A DNA stretch of 64,000 bases from Paramacrobiotus metropolitanus (GCF_019649055.1 NW_026570236.1:372001-436000), one strand, 5' to 3'; positions 37,555-48,669 are shown, numbered from the stretch's first letter. Translations and numbers: made by a program. The notes: generated by a model not told the origin, from the sequence alone.

Positions 37555-38653
37555 CTAATACCCTGGTTGTGTTACGATGATTTCGGAATAAGATGGGGGA
37601 TCATCAGAATAAGGTGCTTCCGTCCTTTGGGCATTCTGCAAAGTTTCCTGACCTTTTATAACACTTACGAGAGTACAGCACATAACGCCTGTTCCGAAAC
37701 AATTCCGCGCCAAACAATATGCCGCAACGGCAATGCCGGCATTTGCCGATGCGAAGAACGCTATTAATGCCACTTCCCAGTCCCGGATCAACCCGCGAAA
37801 ATACAGTATAGTGCACAGACTCATCGTTGTGGAGAACACAACGGCTACGCGACAGGTCGTCGCGGGACATTTGGTTTTACGGACATTTCGTCTGAGGACA
37901 ACTCGTTTTTGTGGCAAATAGCCATACGACTGTTCGTTGCCATAAACTTGTCGATAATTTTCTGGCTCCCCAAAAGCCGTGCGACCAAATGTCACATAGC
38001 AAAACGGCTGCAAAACGAGTTGTCCCAAAACAAATTAGCCGCTGCGACGAAAAACATGTGGCGAAATGTCCCACGACGAAATGTCCAGCGACCACTTGGT
38101 CTGTCACGGTGGAGAACACTACTGAACTCAGGTTGAAAATCAAGACGAGAGCATAAACAATGCTGCATATTGCGCAAACACCACCAATCACAACAAACCA
38201 GGTCCAGAAGTGATTAATGTGGTTGAACAAAGCTTCGCGGTGCTGTTGAGAATTAATTTGCCCCACTGCCAACCATGCACATATTACGGCAATTACGACG
38301 GCGATGTCTGTCGTCATCAGGATCGTGCGTTGCATGTTGCTCAAATAGCCTTGACCTTCCGCGGCAGCTGTAGGGATAGTAACTGCAAATATAAGGATTA
38401 AAAATTCTGTGTAACGCTCAAGATTCAATGTGGTACTATTACCAAAGGTAAGCAGAAATTCGACAGAGAGGTAGCGGAACAGAAAGCTCAAACCGATCCA
38501 TTTCAGTGTAGACCTGGCTGTCTCCACAATAACATTCGTATACAAACGGAGCAATTCGGGAAAGCTATTCCGATCTAAACCATTGTCGACGGCAGTTTGA
38601 GCGCCTATTTGACCCAAATATCTACCAATCGATTCGAAACTCAGGCCAGCCAT
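37555..38653 (-). pseudogene. Four-helix membrane protein A1, interrupted by a transposon
   Basis: Exon 1 (38653-38443) starts MAGLSFESIGRYLG and includes the first hydrophobic segment (WIGLSFLFRYLSVEFLL). After a 60-bp phase-1 intron, exon 2 (38382-37555) carries three more membrane segments and ends in a cytosolic tail with PPSYSEI. A paralogue in unit B (42432-43276) is intact at 255 aa. Here, after NLSSVVFST, 280 extra bases (37840-38119) shift the frame and introduce a stop. The rest of the protein (TMSLCTILYFRGLIRDWE...) continues intact beyond the insert. I found no splice pair that would remove the insert in frame. The family is not recognised. Confidence 0.75.
37829..38119. mobile_element. 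280-bp MITE-like element with 11-bp target site duplication
   Basis: The repeat GTGGAGAACAC occurs at 37829-37839 and 38109-38119; the paralogue has one equivalent site and no insert. The ends form an imperfect inverted repeat (GCGACAGGTCG...GGGACATTT against the reverse complement GTGACAGACC...TGGACATTT). Deeper inside lies a second inverted pair (GACAACTCGTTTT / AAAACGAGTTGTC). No transposase is encoded, so this is a non-autonomous DNA transposon. A target duplication of this size fits Mutator-type transposition, but the superfamily is not proven. Confidence 0.75.
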
Positions 38654-39402
38654 GTTATGAGCAAATTAAAAACAACGATACTGAAGAAATTACTGTGGAC
38701 AGTTACTAATTCGACAGCTGCCTGTAAAACGGGATATTACAGCATGATATCTAATATTTGAAATCCTCTACAAAATTGAAATTTAACTAAATTTCGTGTA
38801 ACTTTGTGTACACATATCAAGCGTACAATACGAGCAAACGATACTCGTTTTGTTGTTGTTATTATCCTTGTTTTACTCAAGCAGCTAGAGCTGTGCCTTA
38901 AAATTTTTAATGATCGGTTGCAGTTTTGTGATTCGCTGGCAGTCTAGCACAGTTTTCAGGTTGACTACTGGCCTGCTGTCGTTGGGTGCCACTAGCAATA
39001 AGAAGCATCATACTTTGTATCAGCGTACGAGAATAAAAACTTATTTTGCCGAGAGCTGAACCTGTACTAAGACAAACAAACAAAGTGTGGAATGGGGATC
39101 TCGTGCAACAAACATATTTTTACGTCAGCCAAATAGGTATCTTAAATTCTGAGACGCCGATATGAGCCCGGTACGTATAAGAAACGAGTTACTGTAGGCA
39201 GTTATGAACCTGTCATTGATGATTCACGTGCAGTAGTCGGCCGAACCTGAAGTGCAGCGACGATGTTTTATGTTTCGCTATTCGCGAGCAAATGTTCAAC
39301 GATCTTCTTACTTGCCGTCTGAGTTGCCGACAGTATTTTATTGTAGTCTTTCCATAAGTTTTGCTCGGGAAGATATGAATATAAGCAGTTAATACTGCAA
39401 TA
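38654..39402. promoter_or_regulatory. Divergent promoter A with conserved block
   Basis: 749 bp between two membrane-protein genes that start in opposite directions. Positions about 39069-39180 align with 43695-43805 in the equivalent promoter of unit B, including GGGGATCTCGTGCAACAAA and TTTTACGTCAGCCAAATAGG. The TTACGTCA core is close to a CRE/ATF site. Confidence 0.5.
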
Positions 39403-40150
39403 ATGGAGCGAAGCTACGGAAACACTGATCAGCTGTCAGTTGACGTTACCGTAAGGTTATTAGATGCCCACTGCGCGAGTTTGCTCACCTGGGCTGGGAT
39501 CACCGTAGCAGTGCAAATTCTGGATTATTTTTCCGTTGGCCAGTGGTTCTTACCAGGTAGAATTTCATTCCTGTATCTTATTTTTACAATATATATGTGA
39601 ACAACAATCGCATTATATTCATTCAAACCGGAATCGTTATGGTTTAGGTGAAGTAACCAACTCCAACGCCAGCATATTTCAATGGTCAACGTTATTGACG
39701 ATTGCGAATCTCGTAATTATCGTATCTTATGTATTTCTCAATCTTCACGCGGTTCTGACTGGTTCTTCGCAGACCGCTCATAGCGGCACCTCGACAGATT
39801 CGGGAAGTCCAGTGCGGTCCAAGGTGATAATCACCGGCATTTTAGTGATATCCTTAGCGATTGCTTACGCCGGCATTTTCGTTGTTAACTCACCTGTGGT
39901 GTTGGAGATATTCAAATCGCGCACAAACGCCGGAATTGCCGCTTTAACTGTTATCCTGTGTTTTCGAGGTGTGATTAGCGGTTATGCAACGTTGTTGGTT
40001 GCTTGTCTGATGTCCTTGCATACCGGTGCACTGGTCGCAGTGTTTTTCCTAACCACATATGCGGCACAATCCGGTCTGTGGTGGGGAAGCACTCTGCGTT
40101 TGCTTGCAGCACAAAATCACAATGCCACACACTTTAAACAAGGAGCTTGA
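39403..40150 (+). CDS. Four-helix membrane protein B1
   Basis: Two exons (39403-39556, 39648-40150) give 218 aa. A polar N-terminus is followed by LLTWAGITVAVQIL (helix 1), a phase-1 intron immediately after WFLPG, then three further hydrophobic segments (about TIANLVIIVSYVFL, IITGILVISLAIAYAGIFVV, and ATLLVACLMSLHTGALVAVFFL) and a short C-tail. The layout, intron position and an R-G motif before the last helix are shared with the other two subfamilies in this block, so all belong to one unrecognised superfamily. It has a paralogue at 43982-46335. The predicted location is a membrane; function is unknown. Confidence 0.75.
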
Positions 40151-40727
40151 CCTCGTTCATCTGCTTATTAAATTTACAATTATGTGGCAGGAATCGGTAC
40201 TTGCTTTTGCCGTACGTTTATTAACTGCCAATGATTGTGCTTCCGACATCACAAGGATTAGAAAAATTTTCTTGTGTCAAAGCCGGCATTAAATTGTTTT
40301 TTGGTCCCATATTGTATAGCATCTCGGTAGACATATGAAAATTTCACGGCATCTTCACGAACCATGCCAGGCGCTAATGCTAATCATACGGTCAAAATAA
40401 CGAAAATAATTTTGGAGCCCAGTTCTTACGAAATGGGATTCACAACTTCCCACAAATCCACGCAAGAATCGGGATCCGGAGTAGAAACGTTTTGGGAATT
40501 CACCATATATGCACTACTTTGGCTTTAGATAACCATCGTTTCCTTAAGCTTTTTCTACTTGAAAACAGTCCGGTGATACCTATTCAATTAATTAATGACT
40601 GCTATCTGCGGAGACTGGTGGTTCCTCATCACGAAATTTCGACTTGAATTGGTTGTGATCTATTATGTGGAATATTTTTGTTAATTTTTGATTCTTATTT
40701 TGCTGTGTCAGGATTGTGAGCACTTCG
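40151..40727. other. Convergent 3' flank
   Basis: 577 bp between the 3' end of membrane protein B1 (plus) and the degraded gene on the minus strand. No gene recognised. Confidence 0.4.
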
Positions 40728-41564
40728 TTAATGCAGGGAATAGGATAGTTCCTCATATGCAGGTGAAGTATCCAGAAAGGTTTCCCGGATATTGTTTACG
40801 CCTGCCCGCAGTCATGGTACTGCTCCGGTACATGAAAAGTACTACCTTAAAGATTGTGAAACTGGCCAAACCGCAGTTTATGGCTATCGCCAGCGTAGCA
40901 ATTGTGAGAGCAGTACCCCGGTGCTTGTATTAGCATAAGCCAAGCTAGTAGATAAATATCGAACATCCATGCCTTGGCGCTTCCGCCAGATCCACAGAAT
41001 GTCGGGAATAAGACGGCCAGCTAGGAAAAACATGGCATCAATATCGCTGATGCTGACCATAGCAGCATATACGGCGCAGGCAATCAAATTGACCTTTCCG
41101 ATAAACGCAACTACCGTCGTGTGGAAGTAGACATATTTGGGGCGTTGTAGTTGACCCCCGCTCAGTTCGCATTAAATCGAGTTTCCAATTTGCACAAATG
41201 CAAATCCCGAGGACAACGATGTTGAGTAGCCACAACCATAGCCCTGTGCCGGGTTGTGAAATGTGACGTCCATCTTCGCTAGTATCATCATTATTACCTC
41301 TAAAAAGTTGAAAACATCTAACGTAAACTTTGTGACACTTGCGATATTCACATATGCATAACTAATAAGTAATAACCCTGCACGCTCGAAAATCCAGCTT
41401 CCCTTAAAAAACCTGTAGCGGCCATACCCTGGGAAAATAGGCCCGATAAAAGGAATTAAACGAGGTGCTAATACTGCAGCTGTTGTTGCCCAGTATAGTC
41501 CTTGACCACGGCCAATAAGACCATCGCCATGTTGAATCAGATAGCGGCCGGTGCAGTTGTTCAA
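40728..41564 (-). pseudogene. Four-helix membrane protein C1, degraded copy
   Basis: Fragments in several frames match the intact gene at 47205-48051 in order. An exon-1 piece ends PFIGPIFPG. NIVVLGICICANWKLDL corresponds to NLAVLGSCYCANWELSL, VNLIACAVYAAMV to VNLFACAVYCVMV, and AINCGLASFTIFKVVLFMYRSSTM to AINCGFASYTIFQVVHFMYQSNTM. The tail SPAYEELSYSLH-stop corresponds to PPAYEEISQMF. At least two frame changes and a stop separate the fragments, so no full protein can be made. Confidence 0.75.
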
Positions 41565-41889
41565 GGTTTTGGGAGTAGTTCATAATCGATCCCGGCCCGG
41601 TGTCCTGCAGTTACGTTTTTATTTATCAGATTTTGGTTAATTCAGAGCTCGGTATAGGCATACAGCTCAAAGCATTGGAAGTTGTATTGTATTAAACAGA
41701 CGTCAGACGCATCAGTATGAAGCATCCGGCGCATCACAGTTCTTATTGCTGTTTTTCGGTCAGTTGGCTATACGGTATGCTAGAAATAAATAGCGTTTGC
41801 ATTTTTTTGCCCAAGGCAAGTGTTGTTTTTTTCCTGTGACGCAGTTACTGGAAGCAAATGCAATTGTTCCATCGGGTCTATACTTCTAT
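41565..41889. repeat. Unit A distal flank, matches 48165-48300
   Basis: CGGTCAGTTGGCTATACGG...GCTAGAAATAAATAGCGTTT at about 41757-41800 aligns with CGGTCAGTCGGTCACGCG...GCTAGAAATAAACAGCGTTT at about 48183-48230. It lies 5' of the membrane protein C genes in both units and so may also hold their promoter. Confidence 0.6.
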
Positions 41890-42004
41890 ACATAAATCAT
41901 TACAATTACTGAATCCTAGCAGTACTGATCCTTTGGATGCCGACATTGATTTGAATCGCTATGGAAAATATCACCAGCATGGAACAGAAATTACTGGGAA
42001 ATAG
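41890..42004 (+). pseudogene. 3' fragment of a hydroquinone reductase gene
   Basis: The frame reads LLNPSSTDPLDADIDLN and ends ITGK-stop, matching the C-terminus of reductase copy 2 (LNPSNIVPIDANIDLD...VGK-stop). Nothing upstream of the final exon is present. It marks the left border of duplicated unit B and shows that the duplication began inside the last exon of the reductase gene. Confidence 0.75.
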
Positions 42005-42431
42005 AACGGGCAACAATCTCGGATCGGCAGAATTAACCAGCAATAGTTTTCGTATAGGTAACAAGCAGTGCAGTATTGTAAACAACAGTATATAATGTTT
42101 GTATTCCAAAGTAATCGACTTGAATTGCGCTTCCTTTGGCGGTCAGATTCCGGCTCAGAATTTCAGGATTCAGGTCAGATTTTGGAATAAGACAGGGAAA
42201 TCATCAGGAAAAGTGTGAATGTGATAGCGAAGTACATAGACACATTTTTCGTATATAAATTTTCCCTATGCAAATGACACACAAACAAATTTTTCGCTTG
42301 CCTTAATGGTTAATATATGCCAAAACAAATTTAATTATTTTGCCCCCTTATCAAGTTGTGGTTTATCAGGAACAAAAATCATGTGACGCAGTTTTGAACC
42401 ATGGTCGATTAAATGGTACATAAATACGAAA
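42005..42431. other. 3' flank of membrane protein A2
   Basis: 427 bp without a gene. It corresponds to the 36995-37554 flank in unit A but is weakly conserved. Confidence 0.4.
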
Positions 42432-43276
42432 TTACGAATCAGGCACAGGGTCTGTCATCGTGATTTCCGAATAAGAGGGGGGATCATCAGCATATGGTAT
42501 TTCGATCCTTTGGCCATTCTGCAAAACTTCGTGAGCTTTTAAGGTGCTGACGACAGTGAAACACATAAATAAATCCAACAAACAATTCCGCGCCAAGCAA
42601 TATACCACAACGGCAACGCCGGCATTTGCCGACGCGAAGAACGCTACTAATGCCACTTCCCAGTCCCTGATCAACCCGCGAAAATACAGTATGGTACACA
42701 GACTCATTGTTGCGGAAAATATTATTGAACTCAGGTTGAAAATCAAGATGAGAGCATAAACAATGCTGCATACTGCGTCAACACCACCAATCACAATAAA
42801 CCAGGTCCAAAAGCGATTGATTTGTCTGAAGGAAGCTTCGGGATCCGGTTGCTGTGGAAGATTAGATTGCCAAGCCGCATACCGTCTAAATATTATGGTC
42901 AATATGACGGCGATGTCTGTCATCATTAGAATCGACCGTTGCATGGTGCTCAGGTCCTGACCTTCCGCGGAAGCTATGGGCACATTGACTACAATATATA
43001 CAGAATTAGAAATTTAGTATAATACGGAATCATTGAGCTTAATACAATAATTAGAAGACCTTTACCAAAGGAGAGCAGTACATCAAATGAGAGGTACCGG
43101 AATACTAGACTTAAGCCGATCCATGTTAGTGTAGGCTTGTAGCACCCCAAAAGCGTAACTGGAAGTGTGTGAAGCATTTCGAGCATAGTGCTCGAGGTTA
43201 AACCGTTTTGGGAGGCACTCTGGACAAAATTTTCGCCCAGATAGCGGCCTATCGATTCAAAACTCGAACCAGCCAT
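42432..43276 (-). CDS. Four-helix membrane protein A2
   Basis: Two exons (43276-43066, 42988-42432) encode 255 aa. The start MAGSSFESIGRYLG matches paralogue A1, so the in-frame ATG ten codons upstream is not preferred. Helix 1 is TWIGLSLVFRYLSFDVLL, followed by a phase-1 intron and three membrane segments (MMTDIAVILTIIF, WTWFIVIGGVDAVCSIVYAL, and SANAGVAVVVYCLA with flanks). A conserved STMSLC/FRGLIRDWE loop and a cytosolic tail with DDPPSYSEI follow. PPxY-type motifs of this kind commonly recruit WW-domain proteins or ubiquitin ligases; for this protein that is inference. Family not recognised. Confidence 0.8.
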
Positions 43277-43981
43277 GTTACAAGGAATCAAAACCGGTGC
43301 AGACAAAACTGCTGCAGCAGCTTATCCGAAATGTCTATAAAAGCAAACAGTGACATGTGCTGCCTAATACACAAATCATCTAAAAATTCAAATTTAATCA
43401 AACTCGGATTTTGTATACACAAAAACAGCAGGCACAACACTCGGATATATAAATGTTACGATAGCTATAACTTGTGATGGTCGATACGTGACGAGCAAAG
43501 CCTTAAACCAGTACTAGTACTCGTACTGTATTTGATCGGTTGCAAGTTGCTGCGATTTGTTCGGCCTGACTATAACGCTGGCCTGCTGCCACAGTGGCAC
43601 CAAAACGGATGCTAGCGTACTTGTACGACGATACGACTGCGTACTCGTAAAAAAATGAATAATTTTGCTTTGGGCAAATCTTTATGCAAAGGTACGAACA
43701 AGCACACAAAACGTGGACAGTCTGGTGGATCTCGCGCAAAAAAACACCGTTCTTACGTCAGCTGAATAGGTTTATTGAATGCTAAGAAGCCGACGCGAGC
43801 CGCATGACGTTTTTAGCTACAAATCTGTCGGTAATGAGTCGCTTGCAGTAACCAGACAGTTTAGCAACGAAGCGTATACAAAGTATTTCTGGCGATCTGA
43901 AAAAATATCCAACAATTTGCCGACAGTCTTTTTATCATTTCTACGTCTTTCTCGGGAGATGCATGAGTGAAGCGTGAGCTA
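43277..43981. promoter_or_regulatory. Divergent promoter B with conserved block
   Basis: Counterpart of 38654-39402. The block 43695-43805 includes GTGGATCTCGCGC and TTCTTACGTCAGCTGAATAGG (TTACGTCA core at about 43753-43760). Conservation between units while the surrounding sequence has drifted suggests a functional element. Confidence 0.5.
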
Positions 43982-46335
43982 ATGGAGCAAAGCGACGCAA
44001 ACGCTGACCAGTCATCGACTTCCGTCCGGAATGGATTAGAAGCGAATTCCTTTAGTCTGATCGTCTGGGCGGGCATCACCGTAGCGCTTCAAATTTTTCA
44101 TTACTTCTCGAGTTGGGCTGGGTTAACATGGTATTTGCCAGGTAAGGTTTTGCTGCTGTTGATTTGCAGTTTACATGTACGAATAGCAAATGCAAATTTT
44201 CCATGCATTTAACTGGATTCGTTGCGTTTTATAGTCGACGTGGCTAACTCGGACTCCAGTGCACTGCAATGGTCAACATTACTGACGGCTGCGAATCTCG
44301 TACCTATAGCCCTATTAATAGTTTTCGTGTTATCTGGCGTATTTATGCGTTCTGCTGAGTGAGTCACGAAAAAACTGATGTGGTATAGACCTTTGCAAAG
44401 CGATTCACAAAAGTCATGTTCGATGCGGACATGCTATCGTCCACACAGTACTTATTTATCTTGATCAGTACAATAATATCCGCGCTTCAACGACAGATTT
44501 ATCGTCGGTACACGAAAATTGTATCGACAACAAATATAATGTCGGAAATAGGCACTCCAAGCTGGATCGCACAAACGGAGGCAGTAAGGACAAAATTGAT
44601 GATAATCGTTAAGCTCCGTTCATTAATATCATCATCTATCCGAGCAGTTGAATATTGTGCTCGTACTAGTACATGTTCACCGTGAAAATTCTTTCTCTAT
44701 AATCTTCCCTATAATCTTACATCTTATTAGGTTTTGTTACGCGTACTTTTGCCCGTTTAACACAGGTAATTACTTGTACTACTGTATTAATACTACCAGT
44801 ACATGATACAGTGTGAATGATATCTTTACTCGCGCTCGTATCTCGTTTTGTCACCTTAACCTCGCAAACTCAGAATACGTGTAATTATGTTTATAATGTT
44901 ATTAGTTTATTATGTTATTATACTATCGGTTTGTCATCGAAACTAATCACTGTTACAGCTGCTCAGATTATAAGCATGGAACCGAGCCAATAAAGCAGGT
45001 CACACAAACACAATGCTGGACCATTTCAATCTGTCATTGAACCGGTGTCTATATATCTATGCACATGCGATGATTTTAGCTGATTTAAGGCCCTAAAATT
45101 AATATTAACAACATTCTGTGGATTATCTTGAAAAGGTGTTTCAAGATTTCTGTTTTCAGTATTTCTATCTGCAGTACAGTTTTTATCTATATTGTTTCTG
45201 TCGTCCAGACTGATACACCTACAACAAGTCAAATACGCACTTCGTTGACTAGGGGAGTAGCAAATATGGATGGTTCTAGTTGTGCGCATTGCACCGTCAG
45301 TTCGTTAATGGCTAATTGCATTGAAATTCGAAGTTGACTAAATGGACGCCAGCGCCCATCGACATCGTCATTTTTATCCATTGAAAACTTTTGCACGTCT
45401 CAAGCATGACAATCGCATTAAAACCTGAATTTTCATTTTTTTTTAGTAACGAACGGAATTCTGAACGTTAAAGTAGTAGTGTTTCTCGAAGAAGCACACG
45501 CTGACACAATGTCATGTCAAATTACCTGGAAATAATAATTACAGTATTTCGCAGATTCGCAAACAACATTACTTAACGCCCGAAATCATGTATAACTGTA
45601 TAAGTCATAATGTGTTCACGTCCCCGACCAAACACAAATTCGTAAATTAATGGTATTCGCGGTGATTATTGGTAGTGAGACTAGTGACCCGATTAAAACT
45701 ACACATATTTACCGCTAAAGGTACATTTTTGTTCCAGTACAAAAAATGTCCGCCAAAACTAAAAAATGGCGTTGAGCGGACGAATTTGTGTCTTACAGGA
45801 CAAAAACGTAACGATTTAAGGGGTATTGTTAATCACACGTATCACGTGTCCCTAAACGTACGAAAAAAAGTGCTGAACAAACTATCATTGACACAAAAAC
45901 TTTTAATAGTTTTTGTGTCAATGTCAAAACTATCATTGACACAAAAACAAAAACTTTTATCTACTTCTTTTACTTGGAATTAATCCGACAAGCTACTGGG
46001 AGCTGGAACGGCGGATAGGTTACGGAGATCCGATGCGGTTCAGAATAACTATCACTGCCATTGTAGTAATGTTATTAGCGATTGTCTACGCCGGCATATT
46101 TTTGGCTAACTCACGCATATTACTGGATATTTTTAAGTCGCGCACGAGCGCTGGGGTTGCCGTTTTAACTACTATTCTATGCTATCGTGGTGTGATTAGC
46201 GGTTATCTAGCGTTGTTGGTTGCTTGTATTACCGCGTCCCCAAATATCGGTGTGATGGTCGCAATATTTTTCATGACCAACTACGCGGTACAATCGGGTC
46301 TGTCCTGCAGAAGCATTCTGCGAGAAGACGCCTGA
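43982..46335 (+). CDS. Four-helix membrane protein B2
   Basis: Three exons (43982-44141, 44235-44358, 45993-46335) give 208 aa. The first intron is in the same place as in B1 (after YLPG). A second intron of 1,634 bp (donor GTGAGT, acceptor ACAAG) has no counterpart in B1. It splits the loop between helices 2 and 3 and hides a stop that would otherwise end the protein at SAE. Conserved segments are IVWAGITVALQI, LQWSTLLTAANLV, AIVYAGIFLANS, IFKSRTSAGVAVLTTILCYRGVISGY and MTNYAVQSGL. Unknown function; membrane location inferred. Confidence 0.7.
45884..45960. repeat. Inverted/direct repeat in intron
   Basis: AACTATCATTGACACAAAAAC occurs twice directly, with an inverted copy (GTTTTTGTGTCAATG) between them. 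The transcript could fold into a hairpin just upstream of the third exon of membrane protein B2. Confidence 0.65.
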
Positions 46336-47204
46336 TCCATTTTACTTGTTTACTAAACAGGATTCGGTAATCCTTATTTATCAAAACGTAGTCGTATAAT
46401 AACGACTACCCGCGCTGACCGGTGCCGTGATTACTGGAAAATGGAAATTAAAACAGAAAACAGCCATAATTTGCGATTACTTATTCGGTTTATACTACAC
46501 AAGAGTCCGTTTATGAAGTAACATACGTACGGGAGCACCAGTCCGTACGAGCACTGAGCAGGGTTCCAGAATTATTTTAATTAACAATTGTAAGTATTTT
46601 TAAATTTGAACGTATGGTTAGTAATACTAGAGCAGTCTTATCCATGGTTCCTGAAGAGATACTGCCCTAATCATCACTACGTTCTTTGGAAAAATTTACA
46701 CTACGTACTTCTATGGATCTGAAAGTAATTTATTGCCGGTATCTACGACACAAAAACATTTGTTCTTCTTCTAACCAGGTAATGTCGCATAGCTTTAAGT
46801 TTTGACTGGAATATGTTCTGCTTTTTTTATCGTAAAGCATTGTTTCTGTCACGTGGTTAAAGATTATGAATTTATTGCGGGGTATATAAAGTTGTAAAGC
46901 GAGCCGATTTCCGAACAACTACTCGAGCAGTCATGCGATTAAGTACGAAGATCATCACGAAATTCTGACAGCACCAGATTTTTGAATTTCATATAGAGAG
47001 TATATTTATTGGCGTGGACCATTATTACGGCCGTTAAACTACCGGTATAATTACAGCAAAGTGATATAAATAACCTAAATTGTGTGATTGTTTGATGATT
47101 GTTCGAGTTGTAGAAAGTAGAAATTATACCTTATCATAGTGAGCAGAGGTTGTCATATACATGAAAAAAAGAACGTAAAGAAAATATTTTACATATTTAT
47201 ACAA
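46336..47204. other. Convergent 3' flank, no gene recognised
   Basis: 869 bp between the 3' ends of membrane proteins B2 (plus) and C2 (minus). Nothing else recognisable. Confidence 0.4.
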
Positions 47205-48051
47205 TCAGTTTTGTTGCGGAAAAGGCTGAGCAAACTGCGCGAACATTTGGCTGATTTCTTCGTATGCAGGTGGATTCTCCATAAAGATTTGCCGCTTATT
47301 GGTAGACTCTCCAGCAGGCATGGTATTGCTTTGGTACATGAAATGTACCACTTGAAAGATGGTATAACTGGCGAAACCGCAGTTTATTGCCATAACAAGC
47401 GCAGAAGTTATGACGGCAGCGCCCGGTGATATCATTGCAGCAATCCAGGCTAGTTCATAATTCCGAATGATGTTTGGGCACATCCACAAGGAGATAGCAA
47501 GACACACAATTCCGGAAAACATGGCTTTCAGGTTGACGATGACCATGACACAGTATACCGCACAGGCAAACAGATTGACCATTCCATTAACCGCAACTCT
47601 CTTCGATTGGAGAGCGATATATTCGCGATTTCTGTTTGCCCATTGCTGCACTGTTGTAAATAAACTGAGCTCCCAGTTCGCACAGTAGCAACTCCCGAGA
47701 ACAGCGAGATTGGTTAACAGCAACAATATTCCGGAGAAGGGTTGTAATACGACTATGGTACTGCCGTCTTCGGTTGTACCGTCTGTAAAATGTTAAAACC
47801 ATTCGCACCGTGTATTTAGTTACATTAATTGCAATATACGGGGTAGTAATCCTGCAAACACGAAAAGCTTAGAATTCCTTAAAAACCGTAGTGGCCTCAC
47901 CTTGCGAAAATAGACCTGAAAAAAGGAAACGAAGTGCGAATATTACGCCTATTCCTGACCACCATGTTAGCTGCCCGATAACACCACTGCCCGCTGCGAA
48001 AAGTTCATTTAGATAATGCTGCAGTTGTTCAATGTTCTGGCGGTTATCCAT
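47205..48051 (-). CDS. Four-helix membrane protein C2
   Basis: Two exons (48051-47901, 47782-47205) encode 242 aa. The order is polar N-terminus MDNRQNIEQLQHYL, helix 1 (WWSGIGVIFALRFLFSGLF), a phase-1 intron directly after it, then FSGILLLLTNLAVLGSCYCA, MVNLFACAVYCVMVIVNL, AAVITSALVMAINCGFAS and a cytosolic tail with NPPAYEEI. The PPAYEEI tail parallels PPSYSEI in the A subfamily, and the first intron is at the same position in all three subfamilies. The single intact C copy; its unit A partner is a pseudogene. Function unknown. Confidence 0.8.
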
Positions 48052-48103
48052 AATGCAACCCGGTCGCGTATGTGCAATTAATTCTTTGAACTGATTAATT
48101 TAA

Positions 48104-48149
48104 TCCTTCCAGTTTCCTTCACAATTACGAAAAGCAAAACGTCAGGCGC
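48104..48149. repeat. 45-bp dispersed repeat, copy 1
   Basis: CCTTCCAGTTTCCTTCACAA through CAAAACGTCAGGCGC is found again, with two or three differences, at about 49600-49645 in the intron of GPKOW. Confidence 0.65.
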
Positions 48150-48663
48150 TGTATGACTTCATAGTTTTTGTTGTCATTTTTTCGGTCAGTCGGTCACGCG
48201 TTCGCCGCTTGGCTAGAAATAAACAGCGTTTGCATTTTTCCGCCCCTGGCAAGTTTGTTGTTTTTTTATATGACGCACTTACTAGAAGCAAATGGTTTTT
48301 ACATTGGGGCCTTTTGGATAATTATGATCATGCAGCACTTTCATACGGTGGCAATATTTATACGAGTATATCTATTTGTAAAACCTTTGTCTGTTGTAAA
48401 CTTTTGTCTGCTGCTACCTGTTGATGGCTTGCTCACACCCATCGGTTTTAAAATGAATTTTCTTTTACCAATACTCGTATATAATCGAAAGACGAAAGCA
48501 ATAATCAGCACTGCGTGCCCAACAGCAGATAGTCAGGAACAACATATGCGTGGACCATCCAACAGAACAAGGAATTCTTGTGAGGGGCACTTTGTGCTTT
48601 TTAAGGGACAAATATCATAACTTCGCAGTATTTTCTTTCGGTGTTAAAACAATGTCTCCTTTC

Positions 48664-48669
48664 TTTATT
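48664..48669 (-). terminator. Poly(A) signal of GPKOW
   Basis: AATAAA on the minus strand, 227 bp beyond the stop at 48896. Confidence 0.45.

Larger units (their letters stand above)
36880..41889. repeat. Segmental duplication, unit A
   Basis: This unit runs from the last exon of reductase copy 2 through three membrane-protein genes (minus, plus, minus) to the CGGTCAGT..CTAGAAATAAA block near 41755-41800. Unit B (41890-48300) repeats the same order and orientation. Coding parts, introns and parts of the promoters correspond. Confidence 0.7.
41890..48300. repeat. Segmental duplication, unit B
   Basis: Second copy of the block: reductase 3' fragment, membrane proteins A2 (minus), B2 (plus) and C2 (minus), then the distal flank. 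In this unit all three membrane genes are intact. It is longer than unit A mainly because of a 1.6-kb intron in B2. Confidence 0.7.

Noticed and set aside
37829-38119. The 280-bp insert as an introner (intron-creating element)
   Set aside because: No donor/acceptor pair at or near the target duplications restores the reading frame.
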